Assembly (NCBI GenBank): GCA_035222895.1
Contig: JAVYIG010007240.1
Coordinates: 41,175 to 105,174 of the forward strand
Length of the DNA stretch: 64,000 nt
Source of the DNA: Strongylocentrotus droebachiensis
Taxonomy: Eukaryota; Echinodermata; Echinoidea; Camarodonta; Strongylocentrotidae
Direction of reading: 5' to 3'
Under the pieces are notes generated by a model that saw only the letters and a list, made by a program, of their open reading frames with translations, ran no database searches and was not told the origin of the DNA. The translations under genes were made by a program, and so were the position numbers. Below are positions 12,630-26,027 of this stretch, piece by piece. Within the stretch, counting starts at the first letter, position 1. Every line of letters starts with the position of its first letter.

Positions 12630-12676
12630 AGAGAGAGAGAGAGAGGGGGAGATAGAGAGAGAGAGACAAAGACAGG

Positions 12677-12713
<37 letters not shown>

Positions 12714-12730
12714 GGAAAGACAGAGATGGA
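12630..12730. repeat. GA-rich simple repeat
   Basis: (GA)n with GACAGG interruptions. Together with the CT tract it forms an inverted simple-repeat pair about 200 bases apart. Confidence 0.9.
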
Positions 12731-15080
12731 GAGGATAAAGTGGAGACAGGAAGAAATCTATCGAAAACTGAGGGAGGGGCAGTTGGAGGGGGGGCGGGCT
12801 GAAGTGAATAAAGTATGTGTATTTTACAATATCTTTACGTGTGTAAGCTCTTATTCAATGAATTTGATTTCCCTCTGGAGCCCATATGGGAACACTACAA
12901 CTCATCGAGACATTGTGATGACAGGTACGGTACTACCACGGCGGAAGATCAGGCGACGTGTCCGCTCGTACATCATAATGCTCTCCAGGGAAACAAAATT
13001 TCGACGTCAAAATTATGGTGAGGACAGTTTGAATTTTCTTTACTTTCAGAAATAATTTTTCATCTGGGCGTCCTTGTATCGAGACAAGTAGTCTCACAGA
13101 CAATGAATTCATGGTGACTATACATCCTCTGCAAGTTTCACAACAAAACACATAATTCAAACAATGATGATTGCTAGATTCAATATGAAAAATAGAAGGG
13201 AAAGAAAGTGAAATATCTAAGCAAGGAAACATGGCTTTAAAGACAATAGCTACAATTACTTTTATTAGAGTCCCTAGTTGTCTTTCTCTAAACATCGATG
13301 GTTATGTAGTCTATAGATTCCAAACTCATCCAGGCAAATGCTCATGGACTATCATCCGGACCGTTACCACCGACCTTGGCGACTACCTGGTTAAACTACC
13401 CCTATAAAGACGATCTACCCCGGGCAAGTGCTCATTGACTACTTCCCCCAAAGGACAACTATTTTCGAGGACGATTACCCTCCGGACCTACATCTCGGAG
13501 AAAGAAATAGGAAACAAATATATATCTTCTTCTTGTTCTTCTTCTTCTTCTTTTTGATTTCCTCCAGGATTTGAGTTGTATCCTTCGCAGATTGAGTCAA
13601 TAGATAAAGAGATGGGAAGAGGGATGGAAGGTGCCGAAAACAGAATACTCGAATCACATTGAATGTTGAAGCTATGGTACCATAGCACTGTCACTGCGTT
13701 GCAAAATTGTAGGCCTATCCGTTAGATAGGCATCTTTATTATAAATACATAACTTCCTTTATACCGGGGGCCAGATTTACCTCAAAGCGCTTTCACTCTG
13801 CATTTAATGTTTTTGTTTAAAGCAGCACATCGGGGGTGGCTTTTTTTCCTCAATTTTAGTTGAATGACCATAAATTTCGTCAACAGATTATAAAGATGAA
13901 GGCAAAATAAACTTGGCCCAACGGATGGATTTGCTGGTAGAACTGAACACGTGTGTTCATTTAGATAGTACTCAAAAGAAATCCCTTCATAAAGCTCCGC
14001 AACACCTACCATGCTCCCAAGAGCATTCCGTAGTCCATCTGGAGCACGCTTTAGGATGCAGCAGGTTAAACCTGTTGATAGAAAAGTCACTTAAGGGTCT
14101 GTCTGCGCATGACCATATTGCATGTAGATTATTGTGAAAGTGTTACAGATCAAATAAGCCTTATTTCAATGTACATGTATTCGTTTAGGTCAGTGGAGAT
14201 TTTCATTTTTGTCTAATAAACATTTTATTACATTTTGCTATTATTATTGGCTTATTATTACCTGCTTAAATAAAAACGGAAATGAATAGATACAGAAATA
14301 AAAAGTTCTTTCTTAAACGTATTTTAAAATCTTTTGTCCTTAATGATTAATTTATAGAAAACTCTCTTCCAGATGTTTTATTAATAACATGAATGTTCAG
14401 ATGGTGGGATAGATATTTCACTATATAAATGATAACAGTTTTTGACTTTTTGAACATAATTATTTGAAACCCAATCTGTATGATCAACATGAGTTTAATA
14501 AAGAAGCGCTGATTCAAAAGAGACCAATGTTAATGTTACCGGGACAAAATGCTATGTAGCTGAATATAACCTACGATAAGTTCTAGGCCCTCGCAATGGG
14601 GGTGGGGTGAGGTGTATAAGATTGCATTATCGTAATGTCCAAGTCCCCTCAAGAATGAAATAAAACTAAATAGAATGAAAAAAAGAAAATCCAATCAACT
14701 TTAATTTCAAGATAACATACACTAGGTCGGTCCCTTGTTTGGTGGTATATCTGTTAATAATTCTTAACACACACATGTACTCGCGGTATAACTTACTAAT
14801 CTACGATGTAAAACCCATGATTAAATAATTACTCTTAAGTAATCTTGGAGGAGTCTTTGAGATCAAATAAAAGTATCTTTAGGTCGCTTAATTGATGCAA
14901 ACAAAAGCCACCCTGAATGGTCCCTAATAGATCAGACACAGTGGTTACATAGGTATGTTAAGATGATTTAAATGTGCACATAACGATCTGATAGTCTCTG
15001 GGTCAATAGTAATCAGGCAATTAAACAAGGTTATACCTTATTTCAATCTTATTGTTACTTACCATATTATTACCTGTACG
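12731..15080. other. Intergenic DNA with a decayed GACAACTACC-type minisatellite
   Basis: Degenerate words of the form GAC..CTACC.. recur from about 13330 to 13500 and again in another block at 25755-25905. No gene is supported elsewhere in this stretch. Confidence 0.4.
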
Positions 15081-15108
15081 ATTTAAGATAGGAAAACATA
15101 TGTGTGTG

Positions 15109-15263
15109 ACGGGGGGAGAAGAGATAGAGTGAGAGAGGGGCAGACAGACAGACGGAGAGGCAGAGAGGGGGAGAAATAGACAGACAGACAGACATATAGA
15201 GAGGGGGAGAAACAGATACAGAGACAGACAGGCAGACAGAGAGGGGGAGAGACTGAGACAGCC

Positions 15264-15294
<31 letters not shown>

Positions 15295-15302
15295 AAAGTG
15301 GA
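15109..15302. repeat. CAGA/GGGAGA simple repeat
   Basis: Tandem CAGA units alternate with GAGAGGGGGAGA units in a period of roughly 45-60 bases. The Cys/Ser/Leu-rich open frames across it are artefacts. Confidence 0.9.
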
Positions 15303-17214
15303 GGTGAATCAAAAGAGGGATAACAAAAATGGTTGTTGTTTGTTCTTTTATCGACTACTGTAGCTTGTATTACCCAGATCCGAAACGTAACGCCAATTGA
15401 CAATCAAAATGAAAAGATACACCAATGACCTAGCTACTTAAAACCCTTTGGCAATTTAAAATGGAAGTAACTAAACCTTTCAATATCCAAAGGTATCACA
15501 TGTAAGTGGGGTGCCACTTTAGAATAAACACGTTTGAACCCCTTTCTCATTCATATTAATTTCGTCGAGCTAGAATATCACTGTGCACAAGGGGAGGATT
15601 GAAATAAGTTTAGGGAATCTGACATTTTCCTCTGTTACGTTTTGATCAACCGGCCCTCAGACCTTCAAGCCAAAATATCGAGTGGAACGCTTGGAAAAAC
15701 ACCCCAAAATTTCCTATGGCCAAGCCCGCCTCTAACTGTAATATGGGGAATACAGCTTGGTATGACTGTGTCCTTTCAAAGAACTTTAAAGAAATAAAAG
15801 TGTACTTATATAAATATGATTATTGCTCTCCATCTTAGCATATATAGCGTACACTTCCATTTTAAGTCGTAAATCATGACGGTGATTTCGCTGTTTTCAA
15901 TTACATTTTTATTGCATGGGAATCGTATGGTTGTATATTATATAGGCTAGCAGTTTCACGATGTCAAGAGAAAATGAATTGTCATCTGGTGTGAGTCCGA
16001 GATCTGGATAGTTTTTCTGCATGACTTTCATAAACTTGAGTTGAGTGAAAGTAAAATGTTTAAAAACATGGAGGGACACACGAGTAAAGGAAAAAACAAT
16101 AGAATATCTCATAAACTAACCTAGAGCTGACAAATCCTGACCATACGTCTTCGAATTTCGCCGGAGTACTCCCAGATATCTTGAGATTGGCAGATGAAGA
16201 CTTTAGATGACTCAATGTTTACTCAAACGTATATCATCGTATAATCTAATTTATTCTATTTAATCTAGACGTTACTCACACTCATTTGTGCTGCGAACCT
16301 GCTGGGACCATTCAACTAATTGTAAAGTGCATTTAACCTTTTTGAAAACTTGTCGATTCGCTACTTAAGTGACGGGTGAATAGGTTATAATGACTGGCGA
16401 ACGGATATTACGTAAAGTGAAGGGACGATAGGAGCTAGAGTCATTCATAGGGATGGGAGAATAGGAAGAATGAATATGACGTTATGATTTTGTCTGTTTG
16501 TTCGTTGTTTGTGTTCAGATTTTAGAGTAGAAATCGAAATTGTAAAGTGCATTTTAATTTCTTCAAAACTTGTTAAATGTCAGATATTAGAGTAGAAATC
16601 AGCAACTTGCAAATTGCTGATTTCGTCACTGTAGTAGCAGATATATATATAAGTTTATAATAAGTGTTGATAAAGCATAGAATATTACAACGGAAAAAAA
16701 GAAATTGAAAAAAGAAAACGTTTCCTTACTGATTACTAAAATCACTTTATTGTAAAACGTGATAGGCCTTATTAATATGACGTTTAACGATAAATAGCTT
16801 TTAATGTTCTGCGTTTGAAGGTAATCTTAAATTTCATACAGAAGCTACATTTCTAGACAAACTCTGAACATGAATCTGAATTATAAAACACTTCATTCCA
16901 AAATATCAAAGTCGAAAAAATGTTATAACTTTCTACCGTTGGTAGGTAATGTTCCATAATAATCCCCGTGGAATTCTAAATGAAGGTGGTGGTGATAGGG
17001 TGTGGACTTGAGGGGAGAAAAGACCTAAAAATAACTGTTTAAGACTAAATAGCAAAGCTAACAAGAATCATTGTATCTTTGAGAAAAGACGTAGTTAAGC
17101 TGTCAATGATTTTATAAATAATTAATGATAAATATAATCGGTTCTTATATACAAAGAGTGAATACGTTAATACAGTTTTAATAATAAGTTTTAATATTGC
17201 TCATCCTGCTGGCC

Positions 17215-17386
17215 CTGCAATTATGATTGCCCTAGCATTGCCATGTACCCATTTACACATGGGTGGAGAGTGGCAAATGTGGATAAATGTCTTGCCAAAT
17301 GACGTCAATGACTTGTTGAGAATCGAACCCCAACCCTTGGATTTTAGAGACAGATGAATGAACCACTATACCACGCCGCGTCCCCT
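17215..17386 (-). repeat. tRNA-derived SINE
   Basis: Read on the minus strand, an A box GTGGTATAGTGG (near 17363-17375) is followed by a B box GGGGTTCGATTC (near 17321-17332). A shared body follows: GGCAAGACATTTATCCACAT and CACTCTCCACCCATG. The same body occurs at 51570-51740. Confidence 0.75.
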
Positions 17387-17389
17387 ATA

Positions 17390-20300
17390 GTCACTTACAG
17401 CCATCAATTCGTTCCTGTCTCTTTCACCTCCAGCATCGAGTTTAGAGATCGGTGGTAGAAGAGGACAAAGAAAAAAGTTGTTGTTAGTTTAAGACTTGTT
17501 CGCATACAGACGAAAAAGCCAAACAACAATGGGAGTTTAATACAAGCTTACAGAAAAGAGCAAGGTACTAGATAAATTGACTCCCTTGCTTGCAACCAAA
17601 CACACCAGAAACACTATTTGTATGCTAATTAGCGGCAAACCGTGAGAGAAGACATGAGTCTTGGCGCAGCTGAAGAGTTACTCAAATAGTGAGAAGAAAA
17701 GACTTAAGAATCAAGTACGACGTTGGCATGGCATACAGGCATTCAAAAGTTTCTTGAGTTCACTTACCCTTTAAGTTGATAATTTCTTTCCGTTGTATAA
17801 ATCACTATTATTCCTCAGCGGGCTTGGTATCATTAAAGGCTTAATTGTGCATTATGAAGGTCAGGAACGATGCACCTGGTCATTACAAACTTGGCTTTCA
17901 AGAGGCTGTATGGGTGGGCCTCAAAACAAACTTTCCGAACTATTAAAAGGATTTCTTCTTAGGTCAAGTACAGGACACAAACTGAATCAAGAATCTATCT
18001 GAAGCTGATTTTGCGATCAAAATCTCGTCCGTCAGCAATGGTCACGACGGAAGATTATTATTATCTTATCTCAGACTTTCCAGGAAAAAACTTTAATGTC
18101 GTCACTTGACATTTATTTTGAAATCAATGACATAATGCAGGAGAACGATCTTCTCACGTCCTCAGCTGTCTTGCAAGTGCTCGTAATCAAGCAGACGTCT
18201 TTCACTCACTGACTGTGATCTGTCTACTGAATGCTTCTCAAGATGACGAGGGGACATCGAACACAAGGCACAGGTCGAGCACCAAGTATGCTGACTGTCC
18301 ACAGACCTTCGTGATCTAGTGTGCGTTACATGACGAAAATCTGTTTGGCAAATTTCGGTTGATTGTTATCATTTTTATGTTAGCCAATTAATCTTGCCCT
18401 TATATCGACATTTCATTTCAAGGGTAATTTATCATACTATTATTTCTATACGGGTCAATAGAGGGGAATGCATTGGGGGAACGGTTTTACTAAGGCTTAC
18501 TAAATGAACCCCATTTAGTGAAAAATGCTCTCATTAAACTTGTTATGTAAATATTTGTAAAGCTAGACATCTATCCTAATATCAATGACACATCCAAGAG
18601 TATAAAGATGATTAATGTGTTGTAATTTGTCATTACAAACCATCGACGCCTATCTAATTATGAATTTCATATATACAATTTACATAAACCTTTTTGTTTG
18701 ACCCCCCCCCCCCCCCCCCCCCCAATGGTAGCAATACAGCGTCTACCACTCGTGCGGAGTACCCCCCTGATAGCTAAGCTGACCCCCTTTGGACGTGTAA
18801 GGGTGCTAACCTTTGTCCCCCGGGTCAGCGAGGAGGTAGATATGGGATCCATCTTTCACCCCTACTAATATCAAGAGAGTTCAGTCTTATTACGATGACA
18901 GGACCCATAGGGATTGGTTTAAAGGGGGAAACAAACAATCCATGCCCAACGATATTTCTATTTTTCATTTTAAAGCGTATAGGGGCGTTTTGTTCGTCCA
19001 GCAATCGCAAGAATGATCAGAAACCGATGAGCGCAAGACGAAAAAGTTTTAGTATGTTCATGAATCATGATGTTTGTTTTCTTCTTCTTGTTATTCTTCG
19101 TCCTAGTTATATTTCACTTTAATTTTAAAGACCAAAGTTTCCTGTGGTCATTCTTGCCATTACATTTTTGTTATAATATTACAACATTACGAAATAAATT
19201 TCTAGAAATATTTACAGGAAAAATATGAAATATCCGTGACGCTCAGACCTTGTAAAACAGTAGTAACTAATGTTTGTTATCGTTTAAAAGAGTCCTGGTA
19301 TTAGAATTGATAATAAAAGTTGGCATTTGTCAATTTTGTATTAATTTCCATCATTTGGTTTATCTGTACTGCAAAGACTAAATATTGTCGTTTGTTGCAT
19401 GTCTTGTATTTTTGGTCGTTTTGTTACTTATTGGGCATGCACTTAGCTAATATCTTGTTGAGCTTCAGTCTTCATTAACCAATCGAGAGCACAGTTTTAG
19501 TGATACATCCATCCACAATTCATTTCATCTTCGTTTTATTTAAATGACAATTATCATCTTGGTGGAATAAACATGATAAACAAATTAACTTATATGATAT
19601 CAATTACAGTTTTAAAAATTGCATTGGAATTATGCTTTTCTAGAGAAAAGAAAGTATTGTCAAATTGTGTTATTTCCGAAAGGACTCATCATAGGAAATC
19701 AAATACATTTGAAAGAGTATCTTTATCTCACTGCTTAACATGAGGATTGCATTGTGCAGGAATACTGAAAGTTTAATTACGTTACGTTACTAATGTAATG
19801 AGTTATTTCCACGAGGCTCCCTAAAATTGAGCTGGAAAATATGATTTTGTTGGAATGGAACAAATCAGGTCACCGCAAATTGTAGATATTTCATATCCAC
19901 CTCACTTGATATGGAGCTACAGATGAACCTGTCATGATTGATATCAGAATACTATTACAAAAAAAAAATTAGGAATATAATGATTACGAATAGAGTAAAC
20001 AAGCGAAGGAAGTGACCTATTTCAGAAACACGCTAGAGGGCTTGTGAGATTGGGATTAAACTTCCCCTCATTAAAGGATGTACTTGAGAAAGTGATTTTA
20101 ATATAGTCTGGATTGCTTCGAAAACTTGAAGAACCATTGATATTATTTTTATGAGGATATTTATTATTTGACTTATCTTGTTCTAAAGGTTTACAGGTGC
20201 AACATTTCCTCATGATATAACGTCGCCGATCATTGAAGTTTGGTTTATAGAAGACAACAAATGAATCATTATAGAATAAGAGAGATGCTATTGGTCTTTT

Positions 20301-22230
20301 CAACACAATAGTATTACCTAAACGTGGCCATGATACTCTCATATGTTCAAGCTTTAAATCTTTCAAAATTGTATAGTCAATAATATTAGTTTTAATCAGT
20401 GTTTGAATACTTTTTTAATCCATGATTTTGTTTGTTCATTTCAAAGCACTAGCATGACTTTAACGAGAACGAATTCGCTCCTATCATTAGCAATTTTACC
20501 CACAATCCATTGCCTTACCACCCTCCAGTCAAATAGGAATGGAAGTTGAAGAGAAGTGGGTCATGATCCAATTATTGAAATGTCAGATATAACTAGTTAC
20601 TTTTCAATCGTGATGAATTAAACTCAATGCACACAAATTTATGATACATGTCGTTCACCCTTTCCCAAAGAATACTTTTTTTTTTTTTAAATAAAAACAC
20701 AGTTAATATTTATCAAATACACTATCTAAAAAGTTGATTTTTTGGTTAATATTGTTGTTGTTGTTATTTTTACTTTGAGTATAATTTACGTGATATAGTG
20801 CCCACTTAAACAACACATAGGCCTATCTGGGGCACTGCTGAATTTAACAGTAAACATGTAAAAAAATCATGCTAAACTCTGTTAATCAATGCTAAGTGTA
20901 GCAAAGTAAAAAATACTTCTACATGGTTTTAAGTTCCTATAAACCTTTGCACCCTAGCACACCTGCAAATCTGAAACGAGACAATTTTAATCCGACCACG
21001 TGTTTCTGTACGGTCAAAACAAACAGTTCGGATACATCAAACATATCATGTGGGACCTAAGCTAATGATGTAAGAACAAAGGCAAACATTACTGTGTAAG
21101 TATACACTAATCGCTCAAGTCATAAGTAATCAAGATACCTAGTGATAATTGACCATTCCGTTCAGTCATCGTCACGAAAAATATCAAGATGTTTTTCATC
21201 CCTGGTCGGTCTTTGTTTCCATGGAAACAATTCACACTTTCAGCACATACGATGATTTGAGTGTGTAAGATCCGATGTAAGAAGTGTTTATGCGACGGCT
21301 TGTAATTTCTAGAATTGAAAGGGAAATGGAGTTTATAAGTTAAAAGCGACAATTCAAACAGATTGGAGTAGGAAAAAGGTTGATTTTTAAAAGCGGGTGG
21401 AAGGAAGGGAATGTCGTTTATCAACGTCGTTGTTATTCACATTTTTCAATTGATCGCTCCTAGCTGCTTTTTCGTCACCATGTCATCATTCGACAAGGTA
21501 TAGCTGTCAATGAGGTCATCGCTCATCTTGTCCAACTCATTCTTACTTCCTCATAACCTCCACCTGGAGGAATGGGGAACGATAACACCCCCACCCCCCC
21601 CCCCCCCCCCCAAGCTAGGAGAAAGAATGGTATGGACGACTCACTGGTATATGGCTTATAAAATGTTTCCAGAGAGAGGGAAAAAAGACAAATGTGTGCC
21701 CCTTCCTCATGATGCCACCCCCTCCCCCCTCAATGGCTGGTGCCATGATATACGCCTCCGTTTGTGGCGTATATTATAATCAACGAGTACTGAATTTGTA
21801 TTAGATGCATAAGTAATGAAGACCTTGTGGAATGATTGGACTCCAAACGATGTATTTATTGATCTCAACCTCCTAAGTTCCTCGAAATCACAGACTGAGA
21901 TACCAAAGATCAAACATGTGACTTCCATGTAAACCGATGACGGACATCTTTATTGTAGATAGTTAAGGTTCAAGGTTAACAACGTGACTGCAATACTTCT
22001 GTTTGCAGCTCCGATTCTTCTAAAACTGTAACAAGCCCTTAAATTGCTGAATAAGTAGTATTCTAGTACGAATTCGATTCATATCGAAATTTCGCTTTCG
22101 ATTTCGGTTTCGCTTTCATTAAAGATTAGGTTTTACCAGCATTTCACGGGCTTGAATTGAATAATCTAATTCATCTCAAAATATTAAACAGAAATACAAC
22201 TCATTGCAAAGAGACGTTGCTCTATCCCTT
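17390..22230. other. Intergenic DNA without recognisable genes
   Basis: Poly-C tracts at 18703-18723 and 21590-21612 are the main landmarks. The open frames at 20022-20366 and 21107-21424 have no recognisable family pattern and no supporting splice structure. Confidence 0.5.
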
Positions 22231-22246
22231 TCTTCCTCACCTGGTC

Positions 22247-22581
22247 TAGCCTATAATCTAGGCGGAGTGCCGAGCTTTTTTCTTTGCTGCTAGACTAACC
22301 CTAAGCAGAACGTCTGATACGGCGAGACTACGAACCGTGAGTCGCGAAGCGGCTCACCGCCTATAATCACTGGTCTAGCTTTAGTCGTTGTTTTTTTTAT
22401 TATCGACGATGAATCCGTGGCAGTTTTTCGTACGAAAAAACCTCATGAGCTAGACCAGTGATTATAGGCGGTGAGCCGCTTCGCGACTCACGGTTCGTAG
22501 TCTCGCCGTATCAGACGTTCTGCTTAGGGTTAGTCTAGCAGCAAAGAAAAAAGCTCGGCACTCCGCCTAGATTATAGGCTA
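22247..22581. mobile_element. Intact foldback element with 133-base perfect arms and 9-base target duplication
   Basis: Arms 22248-22380 and 22448-22580 are perfect reverse complements over 133 bases, with a 67-base loop. Including one further base on each side, the ends are TAGCCTA and TAGGCTA. The element is flanked by CACCTGGTC at 22238-22246 and again at 22582-22590. A 9-base duplication and long arms fit Mutator/Foldback-type DNA transposition. It has no coding capacity. Confidence 0.9.
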
Positions 22582-22599
22582 CACCTGGTCCAGTTCATT

Positions 22600-23034
22600 A
22601 CCAAATAACTTGTATATAGTTTTAGGCCTACTTATGTCTTTAGACAATCGTTAACAATTCTTTCATTAATCATTGAATATAGTTTTTTCTTCTCCATAAC
22701 ATGAACTTGGAAAGCAAGGCGATGCGAGAACAATTTTGAAACTGTCTTTTTTTTTCATTGGTGGTGCTTAATTTGTCATTATTGCAACCACAACATAAAC
22801 AAATGGCCATAAGGCCGCCCCTCACCCCCCTCACCGAACAGGAAGTGGTGGTTGCCGAATATATTAATTTGGAGCTTCGATTCCTTAGACAAGGGTGTCG
22901 ATTTGTATCCGTGGTTGGGGGGATGATAGGTGCCAAAATATTTTCGGCAATGGATCAAAGCAACCAAGGGGTAGAAGCGTGTGGCAGGTTGCACCCCCTC
23001 CCTAAGCGCGTAGCCAAGGGGTTGGGTGCAGGGA
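22600..23034. other. Intergenic DNA leading into the minisatellite
   Basis: CTAAGCGCGTAGCC at about 23003 is an early degenerate form of the minisatellite core. The short overlapping frames on both strands have no family match I recognise. Confidence 0.4.
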
Positions 23035-24097
23035 GGGAGGAGTTTCCCCCTCCCCCGCGAAGCTTTGACGTTTCATTAAATTATTAGAGAAAGAAGACGA
23101 TTCGTTGGACCGTTATCGACTCTTAATCCTTGTTTGAATCAAGTTCCCCTTCCTCCGCGCGTAGCGGGGAAGCTCTGACGTTTCATTAGATTATTAAAGA
23201 AAGAAGACGATTCAATGTACGATTCTCGACTCTTAATCCTTGTTTGAATCAAGTTCCCCTTCCTCCGCGCGTAGCGCGGAAGCGCTGACGTTTCATTAGA
23301 TTATTAAAGAAAAAAGACGATTCGATGTACCATTCTCGACTCTTAATCCTTAATGTTTGAATCAAGTGTCCCTTCCTCCGCGCGTAGCGCGTAGCGCGGA
23401 AGCTCTGATGTTCATTAGATTATTAAAGAAAGAATACGATTCGATGTACCATTCTCCACCCCTAATTCTTGTCTGAATTCAGTTTCCCCCCCCCCCCCTC
23501 CCGCGCGAAGCGTGGAAGCTTTGACGTTTCAATAAATTATTACGCTTAATCCTTGTCTGAATTCATTTTCGCCCATCCCGCGCGAAGCGCGGAAGCTTTC
23601 ACGTTTCATTAAATTATTAGAGAAAGAAGACGATTCACTGTATCGTGTCCATGTCTGAGTGCGATTCCCCCCGCCCTCCCGCGCGAAGTGCGGAAGCTTT
23701 GACGTTTCATTTAATTATTACTCTTAATCCTTGTCTGAATTCAATTTCGCCCATTCCTGCGCGAAGCGCGGAAGCTTTCACATTTCATTACATTATTAGA
23801 GAATGAAGACGATTCGTTGTATCGCGTGCTTGTCTGAATTAAGTTTCCCCCCCTCCCGCGCGAAGCGCGGAAGCTGTGACGGTTTAATAAATTATTACTC
23901 TTAATCCATGTCTGTATTCGTTTTCGCCCATCCCGCGCGAAGCGCGGAAGCTTTACCGTTTCATTTAATTATTAGAGAAGGAAGACGATTCGTTGTATCG
24001 TGTCCTTATTTGATTATTACTCTTAATCCACATCTGAAATTATTTTCGCCCATCCCGCGCGTAGCGCGGAAGCTTTCACGTTTCATTAAATTATTAT
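23035..24097. repeat. Minisatellite with GCGCGAAGCGCGGAAGC hairpin core, about eleven units
   Basis: Each unit has a GC-rich core (CCGCGCGWAGCGCGGAAGCT), then GACGTTTCATTAAATTATTA, often AGAAAGAAGACGATTC, and CTTAATCCTTGTCTGAATTC. Spacing between cores varies between roughly 75 and 120 bases because some units lack the AAGACGATTC part. The core CCGCGC-GTA-GCGCGG is itself a perfect 6-base-arm hairpin. Confidence 0.9.
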
Positions 24098-24099
24098 AA

Positions 24100-26018
24100 A
24101 TGGCCACTAATTAGGCCCATTAGTGATTATACAAAATATATGCTCTTCCTGGCTATTTGGGAATGTGTCAGTTTGCAACAGAAATGGAGAAACGCAAATT
24201 TGTTGAAAATCATGTGATATCACGAACATTTATAAATCACTTGTATGTAATTGAAAATAAGTCATGGTTGGGTTTTTTTTTTGGGGGGGGGGGCTCCCCC
24301 CTCCACCAGTACGCCAGTGACATAGGCTTACATCAGCTTTTAAATGAAAACAAATAAGTTGTGACATAATAATCTTTCTCCAAAAATGAAAAATGTTTTA
24401 GGAAATATCAGGAAATAAAATGAGTGAACAAAATAAACAAAGATACAATGACGTGAATTTTAAAGAAAGGTGAACTAAAACAACATAGCAACTAGTGAAC
24501 TATCTTATAAGTCATACTGATGTCCGAAAATCGTTCTCCTTGTCTCCGATCTCATCACGAATTCGTCACAGAGTTCATCTATGTTTACACTGTCCAGGAT
24601 TGTCTGATGTGCATTGCAGATTGCTAATTTTGCGCTTCGCGTTTAACATTTAGCTTGTTGCTTTTTAACGCTGCGGCTTTGCATTTGGCGCACTGCATTT
24701 CTATGATGCTGTTGATTGAACAAATTGAATAAATTCATCAATTCCTCATGAAGCCGTATGAGCGAGAATTCAATTTATTCTTGCCTCATATACGGTTGTC
24801 TCATTTACTTCGTATATATGTAATTATGAAAATGAGCAAAATGTGTATATTGATGGTCATCTTGCGAGTAATAACCATTAACTACTCTCATCGGACTCTC
24901 ATCATTAATTTTTCTCTTCATTTTTTTTTTTTTTTGATGGTGAATTATTGGGGGGGATGATTGTACAGGGCATCCCCCCCACCTGAAATATTGGGGGGGA
25001 TATATCCCCCCCATCCCCCCCGGGATCGACACCCATGTCCTTAGATGAGGTGAAGGTGGGGGGGGGGGGGCTGCAGCCCCAATTCTCAACGTGCCTCCTT
25101 CCCTAAACAGAATCTAGATCAAGTACGAGACCATTCGAAGTGTTTCATCTCGTTATTAGTCAAATAATGAATGTATCGTCTCCCTCACGCTTTCTCAACT
25201 TCTCTCCCCAAAAACGTTCCGGTTTGACAAGATCAAAAATAGGTTGGATTCCTGAAAAATATTATTTTAGAAACCTACTATATACAGGCGAAATAATATG
25301 TTTAGAGTCATGTCTGAATGCACTTTTTTGAAAGGAAAACAGGCAGGGTTTAAACCTGGAACCGAAGGCGTAACCGAGGGGAAGTAAACGTGGTTTAATA
25401 GTTTTAAACTGTCAAAGGCTTGTTTATACTTGATGAAGCTAATGCAGTCGGGTAGGGCAAAAGAAACAATCAAATATTATCGAAAAAACAAAATCAAACC
25501 AGCTGAATAAATAATGGTATATTGAATGCAATGATAAACATTGATGTACAACATTAACAATGAACTAGAAGTAGTAAATAGCGCGAGAAATATTCCTTCA
25601 ACCAGGAAGATGGGAGGGAACGAAGCTGGTGATTCATTTTGAAGCAGATGTAACAGTGGAGGAAATGGAAAATATATTTTTCCCAAAGAAATTCAATATC
25701 TTATAGATGTTGAGTATCATTCATAAGTTCATGAATATAAATTGCTATCGGTCAACTATTACCTCAGATTAATTACCCCATTAGACAACTAACTGTCGGA
25801 CAAAAAAAAGTCCTTAGACGACTACCCATTAAACAACTTCTACCCAGGCAACTATTACCACTCGGACATATACCTTCTTCAGACAACTACCACCCTTATT
25901 ACGGGTTATTTTGTAACAGGGGGTATTTTTTTTTTTTTTTTTTTTTTTGGGGGGGGCAATAGTCTTGGTAGTTTTCTGGGGTAGCCGTCTGGACAGGACA
26001 GAGTACATCTATGGTCTG
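24100..26018. other. Intergenic DNA with poly-G/poly-C element relics
   Basis: Poly-G tracts at 24280-24292 and about 25055-25070 lie next to CCACCAGTACGCCAGTG-like and GCTGCAGCCCC words, like decayed copies of the poly-C elements at 371 and 37860. No gene is supported. Confidence 0.45.
25928..25957. repeat. Poly-T/poly-G tract
   Basis: More than twenty T are followed by seven G, a typical homopolymer tract of this genome. Confidence 0.8.
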
Positions 26019-26027
26019 TCTCTTACC

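Noticed and set aside
12726-13055. 109-residue plus-strand open frame
   Set aside because: It begins in the GA repeat and its remainder matches nothing I recognise; an overlapping frame of equal quality exists on the minus strand.
20022-20366. 114-residue minus-strand open frame
   Set aside because: No recognisable family pattern, no signal or splice context, and AT-rich composition where such frames arise by chance.
23035-24097. CRISPR-like array of regularly spaced repeats
   Set aside because: The spacers are as repetitive as the repeats, spacing varies, and the host is eukaryotic; it is a minisatellite.
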